This document shows positions 60,682-64,000 of a stretch of DNA of 64,000 bases, in pieces. Below the pieces are notes generated by a model, which was not told the origin of the DNA, searched no databases, and saw only the letters and a list, made by a program, of their open reading frames with translations. Source of the DNA: Gammaproteobacteria bacterium (GTDB taxonomy: Bacteria; Pseudomonadota; Gammaproteobacteria; Pseudomonadales; Pseudohongiellaceae); the NCBI GenBank assembly GCA_008081045.1, contig VMDC01000020.1, forward strand, positions 124,001-188,000, given 5' to 3'. The position numbers and the translations under genes are program-made. The stretch's first letter is position 1, and the number at the start of each line of letters is the position of its first letter.

Positions 60682-61956
60682 GTGAAAGATGCAGAGAAAG
60701 CAAGAGCGATAATGAGAGCGCTGATCTCAGCAGCCTCAACCGCGCAATTCGGCGAAATCCCGGGCGCATGCAAAAGACTGTTTGCCGGTGTCGTATCGGC
60801 CGGGATTTTACTGACCCCTGCACATGCCGCCGATGTGGAACTGCTGCCTTCCCCTGCTGCCGAAAACAGCAGTTTGTCGCGGGTCGTCAGTGATGAATCA
60901 GGCAATCTTTACCTGTCCTGGGTCATGCAGACAGAAAATTCTGCCGGCTTGTATTACTCGATCCTGAATGAAACACGCTGGAGTGAGCCGCAACTGGTCA
61001 GCCGGGGTGAAGACTGGTTCATCAACTGGGCGGATTTCCCGGTGCTGTCAGTAAGCGCGGAGAATAAGGCGGCGCACTGGCTGCGCATGAGTGCCGAAGG
61101 CACTTACGATTACGACATTGATGCCCGGTTCTATGACGCGCAAACCGATTTGTGGAGCGACACCATTACGCCGCATAAAGATGGCGTGAGTGCTGAGCAC
61201 GGATTTGTGTCCATGCTACCGGTTGGCAACGGCAACACGCTGATGTCCTGGCTCGACGGTCGCAATACCAAAACGGTAGCGGGATACGGCGAAATGACGC
61301 TGCGCGCCGGAATATTCAACGCCCGGGGTGAAACGCTCAGCGAATGGGAGCTGGATGCCCGCGTGTGTGATTGCTGTCAAACCAGCGCCGCCATGTCTGC
61401 TGCCGGGCCGGTCATCGTCTACCGCGACCGTTCTGCAGGAGAGATCAGGGATATCTATATCACGCGCTACGCCAATGGCGACTGGACGCCGCCGGTTGCC
61501 ATCCACGATGATCAGTGGGAGATTGCTGGCTGTCCGGTTAACGGGCCTTCAGTAGCGGCGCAGGGGGATTTTGTGGCCGTCGGCTGGTTTACGGCCAAGG
61601 ATGATTCGCCTAAGGTACAACTCGCCCTGTCCACAGACAGTGGCGAACATTTTTCGGCACCCATACGGGTATCAGGTCCCGACACCATCGGTCGCATCGA
61701 CACGGCAATTCTTGCCAATGGGCAGGTTGCAGTGAGCTGGCTGGACACGTCAGCTGAAACAGCTCAGCTGACCGTTTCACGTTTCAGCGCAGGCGGATCA
61801 TTGATTGATACCACAGTTGTCGCCAGAACGAGTGCTTCCAGACGCAGCGGGTTCCCGATCATGGAAACCATTGGCGATGACTTGTTCGTCACCTGGACGG
61901 ACATCAGTGAAGGTCCTGAGGTCAGAGTTGCACGCGTCGACTTCGCGTCACCCTGA
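60682..61956 (+). CDS. sialidase-like exported beta-propeller with CDCC motif
   Basis: A 424-residue protein starting with GTG (CAGGAT eight bases before). The export signal is probably RLFAGVVSAGILLTPAHAAD, preceded by a rather long n-region; a later ATG at 60712 is possible. The body has Asp-box-like and W-ending blades (SDESGNLYLSWVM, GNTLMSWLDGR, VYRDRSAGEIRDIYITRY, VQLALSTDSGEHFSAPIRV). ARVCDCCQTSAAM is a distinctive CDCC sequence in the middle. True sialidase catalytic residues are not evident. TlpA upstream may act on its cysteines. The FAD oxidoreductase starts five bases after its stop. Confidence 0.7.
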   Translation: MKDAEKARAIMRALISAASTAQFGEIPGACKRLFAGVVSAGILLTPAHAADVELLPSPAAENSSLSRVVSDESGNLYLSWVMQTENSAGLYYSILNETRWSEPQLVSRGEDWFINWADFPVLSVSAENKAAHWLRMSAEGTYDYDIDARFYDAQTDLWSDTITPHKDGVSAEHGFVSMLPVGNGNTLMSWLDGRNTKTVAGYGEMTLRAGIFNARGETLSEWELDARVCDCCQTSAAMSAAGPVIVYRDRSAGEIRDIYITRYANGDWTPPVAIHDDQWEIAGCPVNGPSVAAQGDFVAVGWFTAKDDSPKVQLALSTDSGEHFSAPIRVSGPDTIGRIDTAILANGQVAVSWLDTSAETAQLTVSRFSAGGSLIDTTVVARTSASRRSGFPIMETIGDDLFVTWTDISEGPEVRVARVDFASP

Positions 61957-61961
61957 TCCTC

Positions 61962-63077
61962 ATGCGGGCGCGTTACGATTTTGCGGTGATCGGCGCCGGC
62001 ATTGCAGGAGCCTCTGTCGCAGCTGAGCTGGCGGCAGACGCCAGTGTCCTGCTGCTCGACAAAGAACCTCAGCCGGGTTACCACTCCACCGGAAGGTCAG
62101 CCGCCTATTTTTCTGCTTCCTATGGCAGTGCCGCCGTTCGTGCGGCCACCGCCGCCAGTGAATCCTTCTTTCGATCGCCGCCTGCCGGATTCACCGAGAC
62201 TCCTCTGTTGAGGTTACGCGATACGCTCTTTGTTGCAAGACAGGACCAGCTGCCCCAGCTGAGTGCCTTCAAGAGGGAGATTTCCGGGCTTAAGGAAATC
62301 AGTGGTCCGGATGCCATTCTCCGGGTCCCGATTCTTGATGCTGACAGCGTCGCCGCAGGCTTACTCGAAACAGGGGGGGGCGATCTTGATGTGGATGCCA
62401 CGCTGCAGGGCTTTCTTCGCCTGCTGCATGAGCGCGGTGGTGTTCTGCACTGTCAGCAGGAAGTGGAGGCTTTATCGAAACGATCAGGCGGCTGGCTTGT
62501 GACTACCGCAGACCGGGAATTTGCTTGCGAAACCCTGATTAATGCGGCGGGCTCCTGGGCGGGAGAGCTCGGAAGGCTTGCCGGTCTGAGTGATCTCGGC
62601 ATCACGCCGAAAAGAAGAACCGCGCTGTTGCTGCGTCTTCCTGCGCAGCGGTTCGACGCCGACTGGCCGCTGGTCGTGGACATTGATGAAGAATTTTACT
62701 TCAAACCCGATGCAGGTCTGCTGCTGCTCTCACCCGCCGATGAAACGCCGAGCGCTGCCTGTGACGCCCAGCCTGAGGAATGGGATATTGCGGTCGCCAT
62801 GGATCGTTTCCAGCGAGCCAGTACATTGCGCATCAGCCGGCTCGAACACAAATGGGCCGGCCTACGGTCTTTTGCCGCCGACAGAGAATTTGTGGTGGGT
62901 TCTGACCCCAGAGACAAGAGCTTTTTCTGGTTGGCCGGCCAGGGCGGCTACGGGGTGCAAACTGCGCCCGGACTGGCGAAGCTCAGTGCTGCCTTGCTCT
63001 TCGATGCAGCAGACAGGCGGCCGGTGCAGATGGCTCCTTTCCTTGAGCTGATCGCCCCTGAACGATTGATTCAGTAG
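61962..63077 (+). CDS. FAD-dependent oxidoreductase (DAO family)
   Basis: A 371-residue flavoprotein of the D-amino acid oxidase/glycine oxidase family. The FAD site is FAVIGAGIAGASVAAELAADASVLLLDKE, with GYHSTGRSAAYFSASYG after it. CETLINAAGSWAGELGRLAG is the second FAD motif and FFWLAGQGGYGVQTAPGLAKLSA the C-terminal one. Substrate candidates are D-amino acids, sarcosine or other secondary amines. No signal peptide is visible. It follows the propeller gene directly, so the two are probably co-transcribed. Confidence 0.85.
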   Translation: MRARYDFAVIGAGIAGASVAAELAADASVLLLDKEPQPGYHSTGRSAAYFSASYGSAAVRAATAASESFFRSPPAGFTETPLLRLRDTLFVARQDQLPQLSAFKREISGLKEISGPDAILRVPILDADSVAAGLLETGGGDLDVDATLQGFLRLLHERGGVLHCQQEVEALSKRSGGWLVTTADREFACETLINAAGSWAGELGRLAGLSDLGITPKRRTALLLRLPAQRFDADWPLVVDIDEEFYFKPDAGLLLLSPADETPSAACDAQPEEWDIAVAMDRFQRASTLRISRLEHKWAGLRSFAADREFVVGSDPRDKSFFWLAGQGGYGVQTAPGLAKLSAALLFDAADRRPVQMAPFLELIAPERLIQ

Positions 63078-63152
63078 CCTGGCGCTCTCGTTAACCCAGC
63101 GCTCGGGCAAATGGCGTGTCAGCTAAGCCGGTGTGAAGCGCTTTGTCGCGCG

Positions 63153-64000
63153 TCACTCCACCGCAAACACGACCAATCCGGGCTGACCGCTTGGCGTCGG
63201 TATCGACTGCGCCTCCGGACCCAGCATGCCCTGAATGATGCCATAGAGACTCCCGGTCCAACGGCTGGGTTGCCCCTTGACGATGGCAACATACTGCTTC
63301 CCGTCAACGGCATAAGTGATCGGGAATGAAGAAGGCAGATGGTCCAGGGTCGTCTCCCACAAGACCGCTCCCGTTTGCGCGTCAAAGGCTTTGAAGGAAT
63401 TGTCCAGATTGCCTCCGAACACCAGTCCGCCCGCTGTGGACAGCAGAGGAGTTGAAGGCGGAGTCAGCTCGCGATGACGCCACGCCATTTCCATGGTTTC
63501 CATGTTGATGGCCTGTAGCCGTCCAAATTTGCCGTCGCTGTCAGCCCGGGGCGCCGGTGTCGCCTCGATACCGGTCGACAGTAAATTGCCGTCTGCCATG
63601 AGACCGGCCATCATGCACATTTCCAGCGCCGGCAGATAAAGCATTTTAGTGTCCGGATTATAGGCGCCTGCCTGCCAGTTGCGCCCGCCCAGAAAATAAG
63701 GGCAGAGCAGGTGATTGGCTTCCCTGTTTGGCACGGAATCAGGATTGATGGATTTCGCGCCGGTCTGTGGGTTAACTGCGGAGACGATATTCTGCAGGCC
63801 TAAGTCGATGGATTCGAGATACTCGCCGGTCTCTGCGTCGACCACGTCATACAGCGCCATTTTTCCTGCGGTGAAAACCACTTTCCTGCTTTGCCCGTTA
63901 ATTTCCAGTTCGTCCAGTTGCCTTTCATACACCCAGTCCAGGTCAAGCTGGTCGTTGGGCATGTGCTGGAAGTGCCAGGCCAGTTCACCCGTGCGCGGGC
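63153..64000 (-). CDS. PQQ-dependent alcohol dehydrogenase-like protein, C-terminal part (runs off window)
   Basis: The last 280 or so residues of a leftward quinoprotein whose start lies beyond the window. The reverse strand opens at the edge with TGELAWHFQHMPNDQLDLDWVYERQ, the strand and catalytic-Asp loop of the family. It then gives ALYDVVDAETGEYLES, the WxAGAYNPDTKMLYLPALEMCM region, AWRHRELTPPSTPLLSTAGGLVFGG, and LPSSFPITYAVDGKQYVAIV. The LDLDW loop keeps two aspartates two apart. It is the third PQQ-type enzyme in the window; no PQQ biosynthesis genes are seen. Confidence 0.82.
   Translation of the reverse strand, partial: PRTGELAWHFQHMPNDQLDLDWVYERQLDELEINGQSRKVVFTAGKMALYDVVDAETGEYLESIDLGLQNIVSAVNPQTGAKSINPDSVPNREANHLLCPYFLGGRNWQAGAYNPDTKMLYLPALEMCMMAGLMADGNLLSTGIEATPAPRADSDGKFGRLQAINMETMEMAWRHRELTPPSTPLLSTAGGLVFGGNLDNSFKAFDAQTGAVLWETTLDHLPSSFPITYAVDGKQYVAIVKGQPSRWTGSLYGIIQGMLGPEAQSIPTPSGQPGLVVFAVE

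Noticed and set aside
60524..60823. Leu/Ser-rich reverse ORF resembling a membrane protein
   Set aside because: It is the antisense of the purine-rich repeat region, which yields runs of Leu, Phe and Ser by composition alone.
1..64000. tRNA, rRNA, integrase, transposase, phage or plasmid genes
   Set aside because: None could be recognised on either strand; the window looks like ordinary chromosomal sequence.

Overview
The window looks like a chromosomal segment of a free-living, probably marine, aerobic gammaproteobacterium. GC content is moderately high. Gene content includes a TonB-dependent receptor, three PQQ-type dehydrogenases, a Gcd-like membrane glucose dehydrogenase, Entner-Doudoroff enzymes, GPH and sugar-porter transporters, and many secreted proteins of families common in OM182/Pseudohongiella-like lineages. 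The lineage is an inference from gene content; no rRNA or marker gene is present. I see no tRNA, rRNA, CRISPR array, transposase, integrase or phage gene, and gene packing is that of ordinary chromosome.

Layout. 1-3553: leftward cluster of two APC permeases, a secreted metallo-beta-lactamase-fold protein and a secreted protein of unknown function. 3761-12966: scattered degradative and secreted genes (two YtcJ-type amidohydrolases, an omega-aminotransferase, NHL propeller, flavin-binding protein, ABM domain, exported methyltransferase-like protein, NIPSNAP). 13039-17352: divergent Gcd-type glucose dehydrogenase and a soluble PQQ dehydrogenase. 17404-22390: leftward operon OxyR-like regulator / lipoprotein / crotonase, divergent from beta-carbonic anhydrase plus SulP transporter, closed by a strong terminator. 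22454-29720: alpha/beta hydrolase, FMN-binding protein, small membrane and secreted proteins, TPR protein. 29744-35253: aquaglyceroporin, Tat-exported alpha-hydroxy-acid oxidase, amidohydrolase, lectin-like protein, nitroreductase. 35276-38889: TetR regulator divergent from a two-subunit molybdenum hydroxylase (IorA/IorB type).

39026-56945 is the most coherent system, a glucoside-to-pyruvate locus. A GPH symporter is divergent from an operon of GH3 beta-glucosidase, sugar porter and a secreted TIM-barrel glycosidase. Next come a convergent LacI-family regulator, a large TonB-dependent receptor, and then zwf-pgl-edd-eda-glk followed by a periplasmic gluconolactonase. The same 14-bp LacI-type palindrome, TGACAACGCTGTCA, occurs twice around the receptor promoter and once in front of the GPH symporter. 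This points to local control by the LacI protein. Together with Gcd at 13-15 kb, the cell appears able to take up and hydrolyse glucosides, phosphorylate glucose and run it through Entner-Doudoroff, or oxidise glucose in the periplasm.

57014-64000: DUF5329-like protein, a histidine-rich secreted protein with an internal duplication, an outer-membrane-like protein, a TlpA thioredoxin, a sialidase-like propeller with a CDCC motif, a DAO-family FAD oxidoreductase, and the C-terminal part of another PQQ dehydrogenase. Start codons were moved from the longest possible ORF wherever a ribosome-binding site, signal peptide or overlap favoured a shorter form; these choices are stated in each entry.
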